Source of the DNA: Bifidobacterium callimiconis
GTDB taxonomy: Bacteria > Actinomycetota > Actinomycetes > Actinomycetales > Bifidobacteriaceae
DNA: 64,000 nt
Assembly (NCBI RefSeq): GCF_003952005.1
Contig: NZ_QXGJ01000009.1
Coordinates: forward strand, 1 to 64,000
Direction: 5' to 3'
The notes below the pieces were generated by a model. The model worked only from the letters and a program-made list of their open reading frames with translations, was not told the DNA's origin and did no database searches. How positions within the stretch are numbered: the first letter of the stretch is position 1; each line of letters opens with the position of its first letter. The translations under genes and the position numbers were made by a program. Below, piece after piece: positions 36,133-45,479 of this stretch.

Positions 36133-37476
36133 ATGGCTGGACGATTGGTATGGCGATTCCTCCAAGGGGATATCAATGAGTGGCTGAGGGCTCGATTTGC
36201 GCCTTCATCCTACGGTGCTGCGTGGTTGCTCTGTGCACAGGCATACTTCTTTTTCTCATATTCTGCTGTATATACGTTGCATCTTCCTCGTGTCCTGCTG
36301 TATGGTAACGATGCGTTGAACTGCTTTGTATTCATTCTGGCGTTATATGAGAGGAAGAAACTGTCGCGCTCGACCCATATGGTCATCGGTCTCATGGCTC
36401 TGTACTGTTTTACCAGTGCCATCGGTGGCATTATCTCTAGTGAACGATTGACTATTCTCCTATGGGGATATCGCAATATTGTGCGATATTTCATGTTCTT
36501 CTATTCATGTGTCGTTTTGCTGAAAAAGAACGATTTTGGAATAATTATTCGTTCCATACGAGTGATATTCTGGGCTTCTGTTCCGCTGTGCACGGTGGAA
36601 CGTTTTCTGGTCACTTACTCTGAGGAAACCATTATTGGTGATATGATTGGTGGGTTTTTCTGGAATTTTTCCGGAAGTAATCTGCCTCTGAATCTGATCC
36701 TGTGCCTGTATCTCATTGATGTTTGTTCTCGATATTTTAACCGTAATGCTGGAGTAGGGCTCTTTGCTGCTGCGGCGATTGCCGCGATCTATATGGCTGC
36801 AACCGCGGAGCTGAAAGTATTCCTGGTGGAGCTGGTGGTAATTGTAATTTTTACCGCATTCGGCAAAGGAGTGTCATGGAGGACTGTACTGGCATTGCTT
36901 GTCGGTGGGGTTATGCTTTCCACGGCTTCTATGTATTTCATTGCGCTCAATGCCGGTAAGTCCACTACATATGCCGATAACTACAGTCTGCAGGGATATT
37001 TGGATTACGCCACCAGAGACACTGGGTATAATGGTACCGGTGATTTGAACAGATTCACTGGAATCGGTACGGTAGGCCATAATATTTTCCATGATGATCC
37101 ATTGTCGATGCTGTTCGGCATAGGACTTGGTAACGCTGATTACACGAACTTCTTCGTCAGTGATTTTTATACGCGTTACTCATATCTCAACTATCAATGG
37201 TTTCATGCTATCTGGATGTTTATTGAAACTGGCTATGTAGGCATTGTCCTATACATGTTAATCATTGTCGTCGTTTTTCTTAAGGCTAGAAAGAAAGATA
37301 TCGATGATCAATATGGTGTCCTTGTGCAAGCGACATGTATCATTATGATCGTTCTATTCTTCTATAACATCACGCTACGTTTGGAGCCATCTGCGTATCT
37401 GCTGATGCTCATAATGTCTATTCCATATGTGATGGAAGAGAATTCTGGAAAGAAAACAGTGAGGAGAAACATATGA
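36133..37476 (+). CDS. Wzy-like EPS polymerase (polytopic membrane protein)
   Basis: 447 residues with ten to twelve membrane helices and a large polar loop between late helices (NAGKSTTYADNYSLQGYLDYATRDT region), the usual layout of O-antigen polymerase/ligase proteins. Sequence motifs are weak in this family, so the call rests on topology and locus. It would join repeat units outside the membrane. GGAG precedes ATG 36133. The stop overlaps the next start (ATGA). Confidence 0.75.
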   Translation: MAGRLVWRFLQGDINEWLRARFAPSSYGAAWLLCAQAYFFFSYSAVYTLHLPRVLLYGNDALNCFVFILALYERKKLSRSTHMVIGLMALYCFTSAIGGIISSERLTILLWGYRNIVRYFMFFYSCVVLLKKNDFGIIIRSIRVIFWASVPLCTVERFLVTYSEETIIGDMIGGFFWNFSGSNLPLNLILCLYLIDVCSRYFNRNAGVGLFAAAAIAAIYMAATAELKVFLVELVVIVIFTAFGKGVSWRTVLALLVGGVMLSTASMYFIALNAGKSTTYADNYSLQGYLDYATRDTGYNGTGDLNRFTGIGTVGHNIFHDDPLSMLFGIGLGNADYTNFFVSDFYTRYSYLNYQWFHAIWMFIETGYVGIVLYMLIIVVVFLKARKKDIDDQYGVLVQATCIIMIVLFFYNITLRLEPSAYLLMLIMSIPYVMEENSGKKTVRRNI

Positions 37477-38195
37477 TTCCGAAAGTTATCCACTATTGTT
37501 GGTTCGGTGGTGCACCGTTGCCTGAAAAAGAGCAAAAGTGTATGGAAAGCTGGAAGAAGTTCGCTCCTGACTATGAGATCGTCAGGTGGGATGAGACCAA
37601 CTACGACGTGCACAAGAACGCCTATATGGGTGAGGCCTATGACCGCAAAAAGTGGGGATTCGTCCCTGACTATGCACGTTTCGACATCATCTACGAGCAT
37701 GGTGGTATCTATCTGGATACCGACGTTGAACTGGTGAAGCCGCTCGACGAATTGCTGTCTAATAAGGCCTACATGGGTTTTGAAAGCAATGAGTGGGTTA
37801 ATGGCGGTATCGGATTCGGTGCAGAGAAAGGCAACTCTCTGATCAAAGGACTTCGTGATATGTATGACGCATTGTCTTTTGTTCGAGAGGATGGTGAGCT
37901 GAATACTACCCCCAGTCCCGCCTATATCACCGATTACTTGGTATCGCATGGATTGCGTCGCGACAATACGATGCAAATGCTCGAGGACAGCATGGTCATC
38001 TACCCAACTGAGTATTTTGCTGCCCGTGATTACAACACTAATAAGGTCACCATCACGGAGAACACCATCAGTATTCATCAGTATTCTGGTACATGGCAGT
38101 CTCCGAGGAAGAAAGTCGCCAGGAAGGTAAAAAGAATTCTTGGTGAGAAAATGTTTAATCGTGCTGTGGCCTTTAAAAAGGCTATACATTTGTAG
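37473..38195 (+). CDS. Family 32 glycosyltransferase (DXD sugar-binding type)
   Basis: 240 residues. MIPKVIHYCWFGG, GFVPDYARFDIIYEHGGIYLDTDVELVKPL (with the DTD metal motif) and the late H-x-x-G-T-W segment are hallmarks of GT32/capsular polysaccharide transferases (OCH1-like). A retaining enzyme adding one sugar of the repeat. Translationally coupled to the wzy-like gene through a four-base overlap. Confidence 0.93.
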   Translation: MIPKVIHYCWFGGAPLPEKEQKCMESWKKFAPDYEIVRWDETNYDVHKNAYMGEAYDRKKWGFVPDYARFDIIYEHGGIYLDTDVELVKPLDELLSNKAYMGFESNEWVNGGIGFGAEKGNSLIKGLRDMYDALSFVREDGELNTTPSPAYITDYLVSHGLRRDNTMQMLEDSMVIYPTEYFAARDYNTNKVTITENTISIHQYSGTWQSPRKKVARKVKRILGEKMFNRAVAFKKAIHL

Positions 38196-38221
38196 GATCG
38201 ATTTCATCGATGATATGAGGG

Positions 38222-38926
38222 ATGATGTTTATAAAATCTTTTATACGCCGTATGGTGCTTGGAGCGAAAGCGAGTCCTGAGGCTTATGTGAAATTCCTCC
38301 GAGAGAAAGGCATTCGTATTGGAGAGCGTACAAGGTTTTTCTCTCCGACGACCAATACTATTGATTTGACCCGTCCATGGTTGATTTCCATTGGCGATGA
38401 CGTACAAATTACCAATGGCGTAACCATATTGACGCATGGATATGATTGGTCAGTCATTAAAGGTAAATATCATGAAGTGCTTGGCTCATCCGGGAAAGTG
38501 ACTATTGGCAACAATGTCTTTATTGGTATGCATAGCACGATTCTTAAGGGAGTGACTATTGGCAACAATGTTATTATTGGCGCCAACAGCTTAGTGAATG
38601 CTGACATCCCAGATAACTGTGTCGCTGCCGGTAACCCTGTGCGAGTGATTATGGATCTTGCTGAATATCGAGAAAAAAGAATTCGGGCTCAGTATGACGA
38701 AGCTGCCGAACTGGTTCGTGAGTATCGTCTTTGCTATGGTCGCGATCCCGGAGAAAAGGAGTTGCATGAGTTCTTCTGGCTGTTCACCGATGATTCTGCA
38801 ACGCTTCCTGAATCATGGAAGACTGTAATGCAGCTTGTAGGGAATGAGAAGGAAGCCAATAAGAAGCTACGTCAGCATTCTCCTATGTTTAAGGATATGC
38901 AGTCGTTTCTCGAATCTGTGAAATGA
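38222..38926 (+). CDS. Left-handed beta-helix acyltransferase with C-terminal helical extension
   Basis: 234 residues. Hexapeptide repeats run from about 55 to 145 (LISIGDDVQITNGVTILTHGYDW, VTIGNNVFIGMHSTILKGVTIGNNVIIGANSLV), ending in AAGNPVRVI, as in maltose/galactoside-type and EPS acetyltransferases. The His in THGYDW and in GMHSTI are candidate catalytic residues. The last 75 residues are helical and charged, longer than in typical members. Probable O-acetylation of the polymer. Confidence 0.88.
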   Translation: MMFIKSFIRRMVLGAKASPEAYVKFLREKGIRIGERTRFFSPTTNTIDLTRPWLISIGDDVQITNGVTILTHGYDWSVIKGKYHEVLGSSGKVTIGNNVFIGMHSTILKGVTIGNNVIIGANSLVNADIPDNCVAAGNPVRVIMDLAEYREKRIRAQYDEAAELVREYRLCYGRDPGEKELHEFFWLFTDDSATLPESWKTVMQLVGNEKEANKKLRQHSPMFKDMQSFLESVK

Positions 38927-38933
38927 GCTTAGT

Positions 38934-40016
38934 GTGGCAAGAGTTTGTTTTCTAGGTGGCGTGATCGCCAATTCCGGTGGTACGGAGCGTGTTGGGACAA
39001 TGATTGCCAATGCGCTTGCCGAGCGTGGCCATGAAGTGACTATGCTGAGTTTTTGGGATCATGGCAAGCCGTTTTTCCCGGTGAATGAGCATGTCACCGT
39101 GGATTATCTGATGCGATCCGGTCTGGACGGGAAGCTCTACCGCACCTATATCTATCCGATTCTCAAACTGCGGAGCTATGTGAAGAAGCACCGATTCGAT
39201 GTGCTTATCGACATTGATTCGGTGCTTGCTTACTGGTCTGTACCGGCATTGCGTGGACTTCCCTGCAAGCACATCGTGTGGGATCACTTCAATTACCGTC
39301 ATATTCAGACTGAGCCTAGGCGAGTCAAGGCCTATGAACTGACCCGTGACCATGCCGACAAGCTGGTGCTGCTGACGCAGCAGGACTGTGACATGTACGT
39401 TCAGGCAGGATTTCCGCCCAGCAAACTTCATGTCATCAACAATCCGACCCCGTTTGAGGGTGTTCGACGTTCTCCTCGCGAGGGGCATATTGTGCTGTCC
39501 GTGGGCAGGCTGACGGATCAGAAGGGATACGATCGTCTCATTGCGGTATGGTCCCGAATCAGTGATCAAGTTGGTGACTGGAAGTTGGTCATCGTCGGAT
39601 CCGGAGAACTGGAATCCTCACTCAAGCGCCAGGTGATGGATGCGAATATTGACAATATCTTGTTCGTTCCTGCGACAAAGGATGTCGAGCATTGGTATGA
39701 TCGGGCGTCCATTTATGCGATGACATCCCGGTTTGAGGGATTCCCCATGGTGCTGTTAGAAGCCATGGCCAAGGGGCTGCCTATCATCGCTTATGATTGT
39801 CTTACCGGACCACGAGAGATGGTGCATGATGGTGAGACCGGATATTTGGTTCCCGATGGAGATGCGAATCAATTTGCTCAAAAACTATTGAAGATGTTGA
39901 GCAATAGGAGTTTGCAGGATCAGTACTCTCAAGCTGCCTTACATGCTGTGAATCGGTTCTATCTCAGATCTATTGCTGATCAATGGGAAAGTCTGATAAA
40001 AGATATTTTAGAGTAA
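38934..40016 (+). CDS. Family 4 glycosyltransferase
   Basis: 360 residues with a GTG start. VCFLGGVIANSGGTERVGTMIANALAERGHEV is the GT4 N-terminal acceptor domain. LSVGRLTDQKGYDRLIAVW and TSRFEGFPMVLLEAMAKGLPIIAYDC contain the donor-site EGFPMVLLE motif, with GPREMV after it. It is a retaining GT-B enzyme similar to galactosyl- and glucosyl-transferases of capsule loci. No strong ribosome site; it follows the acetyltransferase by seven bases. Confidence 0.92.
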   Translation: MARVCFLGGVIANSGGTERVGTMIANALAERGHEVTMLSFWDHGKPFFPVNEHVTVDYLMRSGLDGKLYRTYIYPILKLRSYVKKHRFDVLIDIDSVLAYWSVPALRGLPCKHIVWDHFNYRHIQTEPRRVKAYELTRDHADKLVLLTQQDCDMYVQAGFPPSKLHVINNPTPFEGVRRSPREGHIVLSVGRLTDQKGYDRLIAVWSRISDQVGDWKLVIVGSGELESSLKRQVMDANIDNILFVPATKDVEHWYDRASIYAMTSRFEGFPMVLLEAMAKGLPIIAYDCLTGPREMVHDGETGYLVPDGDANQFAQKLLKMLSNRSLQDQYSQAALHAVNRFYLRSIADQWESLIKDILE

Positions 40017-40088
40017 ATACAAAAGGTCATATTAGTTTTAGTAATCAGAGTTCCTAGAGTGATAGGCTATTGAAGATAGAGGAGAAAT

Positions 40089-41636
40089 ATGGTCAAGGCT
40101 TCGCGGAAACAAGTGGCAATCAATATGATTGCCAACGTTGTCGCCTTTGGCGTACAGTTCGGAATTAATTTCTTTTTAACTCCATATGTCATTCAGCAGT
40201 TAGGAAGCGAAGCCTATGGTTTTGTTACGCTTTCATTTAATATTGCTGGATTTTCCAGCATTATCACCGTTGCCTTTGACTCAATGGTTATGAGATTTAT
40301 TCTCATGGAAGAAGCCAAGGGGAATGTAGAGGAAGAAAGTCGATATTTTAATTCTGCGCTTGTTGCGGATACTGTTTTGGCGGTGATATTGGCGGTTCCG
40401 TTTGGATTAACAGTTCTTTTCGCAAATGATCTGTTGGATATACCGTTGCGTCTTATTGTTGATGTCCAGCTTGCCTTTGCCTTTGCTTTTTTGGCTACTT
40501 TGGTTAATCTTGTTCTTGCGTCTTTTGGTTGTGTCTATTATGTAAAAAATAGACTTGATATTGAAGCTAGAAAGAATATTGAGGGAAACGTAATACGAGG
40601 TCTTCTTCTTGTTGTTCTCTTTGTTTTTCTGCCTGCGAAGATCTATTTTATTACTGGAACTTTCTTGGTTGTTGTTGCGTATAACTGTGCCGCAAATATT
40701 TACTATAAAAAGAAACTGATGCCAGAAATCAAGGTACGGCCGAATAGCTTTAGTTTTTCGGCTATTAAAAAATTGGTTTCGGCCGGCGCTTGGAATTCTG
40801 TTAACAATTTAAGTACATCTCTTCTTAATACACTTGATGTGCTTCTTATGAATATTTTTCTTGGTGCGACCTTCAGCGGTATTTACGCCATCGTAAAAAC
40901 TGTGCCAAATTTTATAAATCAGCTAATCGCTGTCCTCATTAAAGTTTTTGTTCCCAATATCAATATTTTGTATGCACAAGGAAAGCAGGATGAACTACTG
41001 AAAGAGGTTCTGTTCTCGGTGCGAATTATGGGATATTTATCTACTATCCCTATCGGATTTCTTATGGTGTTTGGTGATGCGTTCTTTGGAGCTTGGGTGC
41101 CTACTCAGAATGCGCAGCTTTTACAGTCTTTGTCGTTACTCACCTTGTTCCCCCTGATCGTATCGAGTATTGTCACTGTTCTCACCAACGTGTACATCAC
41201 CACGAATAAGCTGCGTGTTCCCGCGCTCGTGCTTCTTGGTGTGGGCGTCGTTAACCTCTTAGCGGTGCTGATCTGTCTGAAGTTCACTAATCTGGGAATC
41301 TGGACGGTGCCCATGGTCGGCATGATCACCCAGCTGGCGTATTACACGCTGTTCCAGCCCATGTACGCCGCCCGATGCTTGGACCTGCCGTGGGCCACCT
41401 TCTACAAGACGATCTTTTTGAGTGCCGCATGCACCATTTCGATGGTCGCAATCTGCCTCGCTTACAAGACGATGATCGATGTTCATGGGTGGATCCCCTT
41501 GATCATTGCCGGAGTCGTGTGTTCGATTATCACGCTCGGTATTAACTTCTTCATCATCTTCAACCGTTCGGAACGGAGAAGCGTGCTGGCCAAGATCGGC
41601 GTGAAGAAGGTTCCCCGTGGACGGCATGAGGCATGA
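40089..41636 (+). CDS. Wzx-type oligosaccharide flippase
   Basis: 515 residues with about fourteen membrane helices, of the polysaccharide exporter (MOP/PST) type. The N-terminus KQVAINMIANVVAFGVQFGINFFLTPYVIQQLGSEAYG is the characteristic first-helix block, and FGAWVP with the helix pairs after it are typical. It flips the lipid-linked repeat unit to the outer face. GAGGAG precedes ATG 40089. The first two thirds are AT-rich while the final third returns to GC-rich use, hinting at a recombination point near 41.1 kb. Confidence 0.93.
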   Translation: MVKASRKQVAINMIANVVAFGVQFGINFFLTPYVIQQLGSEAYGFVTLSFNIAGFSSIITVAFDSMVMRFILMEEAKGNVEEESRYFNSALVADTVLAVILAVPFGLTVLFANDLLDIPLRLIVDVQLAFAFAFLATLVNLVLASFGCVYYVKNRLDIEARKNIEGNVIRGLLLVVLFVFLPAKIYFITGTFLVVVAYNCAANIYYKKKLMPEIKVRPNSFSFSAIKKLVSAGAWNSVNNLSTSLLNTLDVLLMNIFLGATFSGIYAIVKTVPNFINQLIAVLIKVFVPNINILYAQGKQDELLKEVLFSVRIMGYLSTIPIGFLMVFGDAFFGAWVPTQNAQLLQSLSLLTLFPLIVSSIVTVLTNVYITTNKLRVPALVLLGVGVVNLLAVLICLKFTNLGIWTVPMVGMITQLAYYTLFQPMYAARCLDLPWATFYKTIFLSAACTISMVAICLAYKTMIDVHGWIPLIIAGVVCSIITLGINFFIIFNRSERRSVLAKIGVKKVPRGRHEA

Positions 41637-43012
41637 TAAAACCATACTGCTATCTCCGGTCGAGGAACCGGGAGATTCGGATGCATGCTTACTTACTGCT
41701 GCGTTGGATACAAGACCATGCGGACTGGGTTCTGTATGTAGCCGTGGTCATGCTGCCAGTCGATGGCACCGTCATCGGCGGATATATGCCGTATTGGACG
41801 CCAGTGTCTCCTTGGCTGTTCATGGCGTATGCAGTATTAAATGCTCGATACTGGCAACTACTTGACCGGCGCATCCGACTCGTCGTGGTGATGCCGGTTG
41901 CGTTGCTGGTTGTTTCCGTGTTCGGATGGGTAACCATCGGTTTTCGTTGGGGAACCGTTTTTCTGACATGTGCTGGGCTATTCGGTGCTTCAGCCTGCGT
42001 GTTCTCGTTGTGCATTGCCAAATATAGGGGACTGGACTTCGATCGTATCTTGACGGTAATGCTGTCGACGTATTGGCTTGCCTTCGCAGTGGGGGTAGTG
42101 CAGTTTGTTGCCATCGCCTTCCGGGTGGATTTTCTGATCCGATTCTTTGAATGGTTCATGGTCCGTTCGTATATTGGCGGTCCTCAAGGCAGTGCCCTTG
42201 CCCGCCCGCAGTTCCTGTTCGCAGAGCCGTCCTATATCGGCATGCACCTGTATGGGGTTCTACTGCCGCTGTTCTGGATTACTCGTAAGCGCAGGATTCT
42301 TGCTCTCATCGTGACTTTTGCAGGTGGCGCGATGCTTATGGGATCAGGAGTGAGGATCATATTAGATTCCGCCGTTGCCGTGGTGCTGTCGCTCGTAGCA
42401 CTCGTGAACTGGAAGCGCATGAGGAATCGTATCGTGGCAACCGTCTCCCTCGTGCCGGCTGTGGTCTTTTTCGTGTTTTTTCTTGTGGGTAATCAGCGAG
42501 TGCAGACATTGCTGAGTAAGGGCCTTATTTCGGGCGACGAGTCCGTGGCGGCTAGGCTCCTGCGATTCCTGATTCTCCTTGAGGCTGGTCTACATGACAT
42601 TCCCCACCTCATCTTCGGTTATGGTGCGGGCAATATATATGATTCATTCGGTGCCGGTATGAGGCGAGGGCTTGACCTGTATGCACGGCTGAATGGCGGT
42701 CGTGCATACTATGCTTCCGATCAGTGGACCGATGTGCAACATCTCTCTACCCCCCGCAATATGTTTACGATGAGTGCGTACAGCAGTTTGCTAGCAGAGT
42801 TTGGAATAATGGGGATCGGGATCATATGTATTACAGTATTTCTGTTTGTTCATGTTAAACATGCATGGTCCCTAATGACAGTGTCGTGGGTTATTTTGAT
42901 CACATATCTATATTTTCAATTTGAAGGCTACGCTTTTTATGCCTTGCCATTGTTTATCTGGTATGTGGAGACAGTCAACAAAGTGAAATCCATGCAATTA
43001 CAGAATGAATAA
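41633..43012 (+). CDS. Wzy/ligase-like EPS membrane protein, copy A
   Basis: 459 residues with ten or more membrane helices; its ATG overlaps the flippase stop. VVMLPVDGTVIGGYMPYWTPVSPWLF and RPQFLFAEPSYIGMHLYGVLLPLFW are shared almost word for word with the protein encoded at 48255-49694, so the two are paralogues. AEPSYIGMHL resembles the periplasmic motif of O-antigen ligase/polymerase proteins. Two such proteins next to one Wzx suggest one polymerase and one ligase, or two alternative polymerases. Confidence 0.82.
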   Translation: MIKPYCYLRSRNREIRMHAYLLLRWIQDHADWVLYVAVVMLPVDGTVIGGYMPYWTPVSPWLFMAYAVLNARYWQLLDRRIRLVVVMPVALLVVSVFGWVTIGFRWGTVFLTCAGLFGASACVFSLCIAKYRGLDFDRILTVMLSTYWLAFAVGVVQFVAIAFRVDFLIRFFEWFMVRSYIGGPQGSALARPQFLFAEPSYIGMHLYGVLLPLFWITRKRRILALIVTFAGGAMLMGSGVRIILDSAVAVVLSLVALVNWKRMRNRIVATVSLVPAVVFFVFFLVGNQRVQTLLSKGLISGDESVAARLLRFLILLEAGLHDIPHLIFGYGAGNIYDSFGAGMRRGLDLYARLNGGRAYYASDQWTDVQHLSTPRNMFTMSAYSSLLAEFGIMGIGIICITVFLFVHVKHAWSLMTVSWVILITYLYFQFEGYAFYALPLFIWYVETVNKVKSMQLQNE

Positions 43013-43313
43013 AAAATATGTATATAACAATTTGTGAATCCTGAAAAATCAGTAGTGAGATTTAAAGTATTTAATTATATATCAATATATGAGAATATGT
43101 TATCGTCAGATCTTGCCGGCATAATTCTTGATTCACTAATCTGGGAACTAGATGTTCATCCTTGGTGAAGTGTTAGGTGTTGTTGATTTTTATCAATCAT
43201 TGCAGGGGGTGTTTCTCGGCGTTTCCTCTAATAGATAAACGCCGAGAAACACAATGTTTTATATTTTGCTAGTTATTCTTTGTAAATGATGTTATTACTT
43301 ATGTGAATATGCG
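43013..43313. other. AT-rich spacer at the end of the EPS operon
   Basis: 301 bases, strongly AT-rich, between convergent genes. Apart from the terminator hairpin at 43211-43250 nothing gene-like is seen. Confidence 0.8.
43211..43258. terminator. Bidirectional terminator between the EPS operon and the accessory pair
   Basis: GTTTCTCGGCGTTT (43211-43224) and AAACGCCGAGAAAC (43237-43250) form a perfect 14-bp stem with a 12-base loop, followed by ACAATGTTTTATATTTT on the plus strand. It can stop transcription from both sides. Confidence 0.8.
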
Positions 43314-43724
43314 TTAGCTCTCCTGCTCAAAATCAAGGTGTATATTCCATAGATCTATTGCTTGGTTTATTATGAGAAGACCCGAGATTGTTTCCTGAAA
43401 TACATCAATTATATTATTTGAATTTTCTGGAAGGATTAGAGAAACAATGCTGAAAAAAAGAAATATGACTGGATATACTTGCAGACGTCTAATATGTATG
43501 TGGGTGTCCTTGTCTATTGGGTCATAGTGGCAGGCCTTCTTAATTATATAGGAAGCGTAGCACCCCAGGAAAAAGAGAATAACATACTCTATTGCTAGTG
43601 CGCTATATGCTGTTTTGTAGTAAAAATAATCAAATGCGACAATAATGAGGATGGCAAATGTGAAAATTATCTGTAATAGGTAGAAAAACATTGTGAACTG
43701 AATTTTTTGATTATGATTTGTCAT
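43314..43724 (-). CDS. Small polytopic membrane protein, unknown
   Basis: 136 residues with four probable membrane helices (about 10-30, 40-60, 80-100, 108-125) and a short charged loop (KKACHYDPIDKDTHIHIRRLQ) between the second and third. GAGGGGAA precedes the ATG. Very AT-rich with codon use unlike the core genes. It follows the secreted protein by 41 bases and is probably co-transcribed. No family recognised. Confidence 0.72.
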   Translation of the reverse strand: MTNHNQKIQFTMFFYLLQIIFTFAILIIVAFDYFYYKTAYSALAIEYVILFFLGCYASYIIKKACHYDPIDKDTHIHIRRLQVYPVIFLFFSIVSLILPENSNNIIDVFQETISGLLIINQAIDLWNIHLDFEQES

Positions 43725-43765
43725 GGTTTCCCCTCGAAAATTGATGATTGGTTAAATATGGAAGA

Positions 43766-44530
43766 TTAGATATCGTTTGAGGTGTTGCTCCAATCGTCCG
43801 CCGCTGATCCTGTCATGGATGTCGATAATTTGTTTAGGATGTTATTTTCGAACCATGTCATGATTTTGGATTTCATTACTGCTTTGAACCTGATTAGTGC
43901 ATATCCCGAATCCTTGTCCGCTGTACCTATGGTTCCGTCTAGCTTGTCATAGCCTAGCGGTGTGCCGATTCTTGAAAATAGATCGTTGCCGAGTTTAAAG
44001 CCTCCATCTTTTTCTGTGCTAAAATTGGTGTAGTATTGAGCAGAAATGATGGCAACGTGAAAGCGTTGATCGCTCTTTAGAACAATGTTGTCCCAGATTT
44101 TTGATGGGGTTATATTGCTGCCTGTGAGATAAGCGTTGACCTCAGCTTCGGTTACGTATGCATTTTCTCGATTTGGCATATTGATGGATAGACGTATATC
44201 CTTGGCGCTAAGATTTAGGTTATCCGCTGAGCTATTATGGATGATAACGCGTGCCTCGTATTCTTTATTTGGCTCTAGTTTTATAATGTCTTTCCATTCG
44301 GTGTCTCCTGTTTGACGAACTCGGAAGAAATTTCGTTCATCCCCTAAATCGGGATTATTCGTAATTGAATTAAGAGTTGGATATGTGGCCGGTTGTTCCA
44401 TTGTGAATGTATTTCGAGAAGGTCCATAAGCCGATGCCTGAGGTATTATGCTGAATGATATTCCTAATATCAGGAATATAGTTGTTAGAATAATGATATT
44501 CCTTTGGAATGTCATAAATGGTGATCTCAT
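43766..44530 (-). CDS. Secreted protein with YGPSR/GDERNF signature
   Basis: 254 residues. A signal peptide (hydrophobic IIILTTIFLILGISFSII, then PQASA-Y) is followed by YGPSRNTFTMEQPATYPTLN, SITNNPDLGDERNFFRVR and a probable beta-sandwich domain. I recall this YGPxRxTF...GDERNF pattern from uncharacterised exported proteins of Gram-positive bacteria and Saccharibacteria, without known function. No wall-sorting signal; the C-terminus is polar. AAGGAG precedes ATG 44530. AT-rich, so likely transferred. Confidence 0.78.
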   Translation of the reverse strand: MRSPFMTFQRNIIILTTIFLILGISFSIIPQASAYGPSRNTFTMEQPATYPTLNSITNNPDLGDERNFFRVRQTGDTEWKDIIKLEPNKEYEARVIIHNSSADNLNLSAKDIRLSINMPNRENAYVTEAEVNAYLTGSNITPSKIWDNIVLKSDQRFHVAIISAQYYTNFSTEKDGGFKLGNDLFSRIGTPLGYDKLDGTIGTADKDSGYALIRFKAVMKSKIMTWFENNILNKLSTSMTGSAADDWSNTSNDI

Positions 44531-45479
44531 CTTTACTCCTTTCCTGACTTCATTGTCACTAGATAGGATAGCACATTTTATGTCATTAGATGGGTGCCTT
44601 GTCTTGGCTTTGTAATATAATAGTGATTTTTCTTTATTTCTTCATACTTTGTTTGGTGAAACGTTAAAATTATACAGATGGGTATTTTCCCAAAAATTGC
44701 GATGATCTGTTGATGAGGCATGCGAAAAAATGCTAGTTGTGTGCGGTCATATGAGAAGTCTACTAAACGTTCGAAGAGCTTGCATATGCCTAACAAAAAA
44801 TTCTGATATGGCCACTTGTCTCGAATGAGGCTACGTACAAGCGTAATACGCGATACTCGTTGAACTTAGGCGGGGTATGGTATTCAGGGTTTGGATTTGA
44901 GCGTCACAACGTAGGTCCTTAATCCGGTGGGGCGTACTGATGTCTTGTGCGTCGAGTGTGATTAATGGTTCGGATACTAATCCGTATGGTGTTTACTTGT
45001 GTCCGCAGACGATTGCGACTGATCGATTAAGTAGCCGTGGGAATTTATGAAGACAAGGACGATCTACTGCGATTGTTTCATGGGATGAAAGGTATGGGCC
45101 GAGAATGCGAGGTGGTAGCTGCAAGACCTGGCGAAGGAGCTCGCCGTGCAGCATTGCTTTGTATATGTCCTGAGCAACACGCGCGTTGATCCGACTGACA
45201 ATCCCAGAACTAGGGCGGATGCTTGAACTGGCCGGTGCCGCATTGACAATACGCCCGAAAGACTGCCGTGTTTTCTTTGTTTTTCTTTACTGAACCTTCG
45301 AATGATCTACGAACGTGTCAATGTCTCCGGTTGAGACCACGTTCTACCCTTAACCTAGGCAATGAACAACCACTTGTCCTACTGCGACGAATGTAACGTT
45401 GATATACGACACCCCTTACCGCGGTGACGCGCGACAAGGGGTGAAGAAATTATTACAAACGATAAGCTAGCATGTTTTT
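44531..45479. other. Non-coding, possibly decayed accessory tract
   Basis: 949 bases without a convincing gene. The first 300 are AT-rich like the genes on the left, the rest has mixed composition. Read from 45119 on the plus strand there is a short open stretch of protein-like composition (start LQDLAKELAVQHCFVYVLSN), bounded by stops at 45116 and 45227, which looks like a gene remnant. A hairpin CACCCCTT/AAGGGGTG (45410-45443) lies just before the HEPN gene. No intact insertion sequence is seen. Confidence 0.55.

Noticed and set aside
44578..44796. Possible 72-residue minus-strand gene
   Set aside because: Start would be TTG without a ribosome site, no family recognised, AT-rich region where such frames arise by chance.
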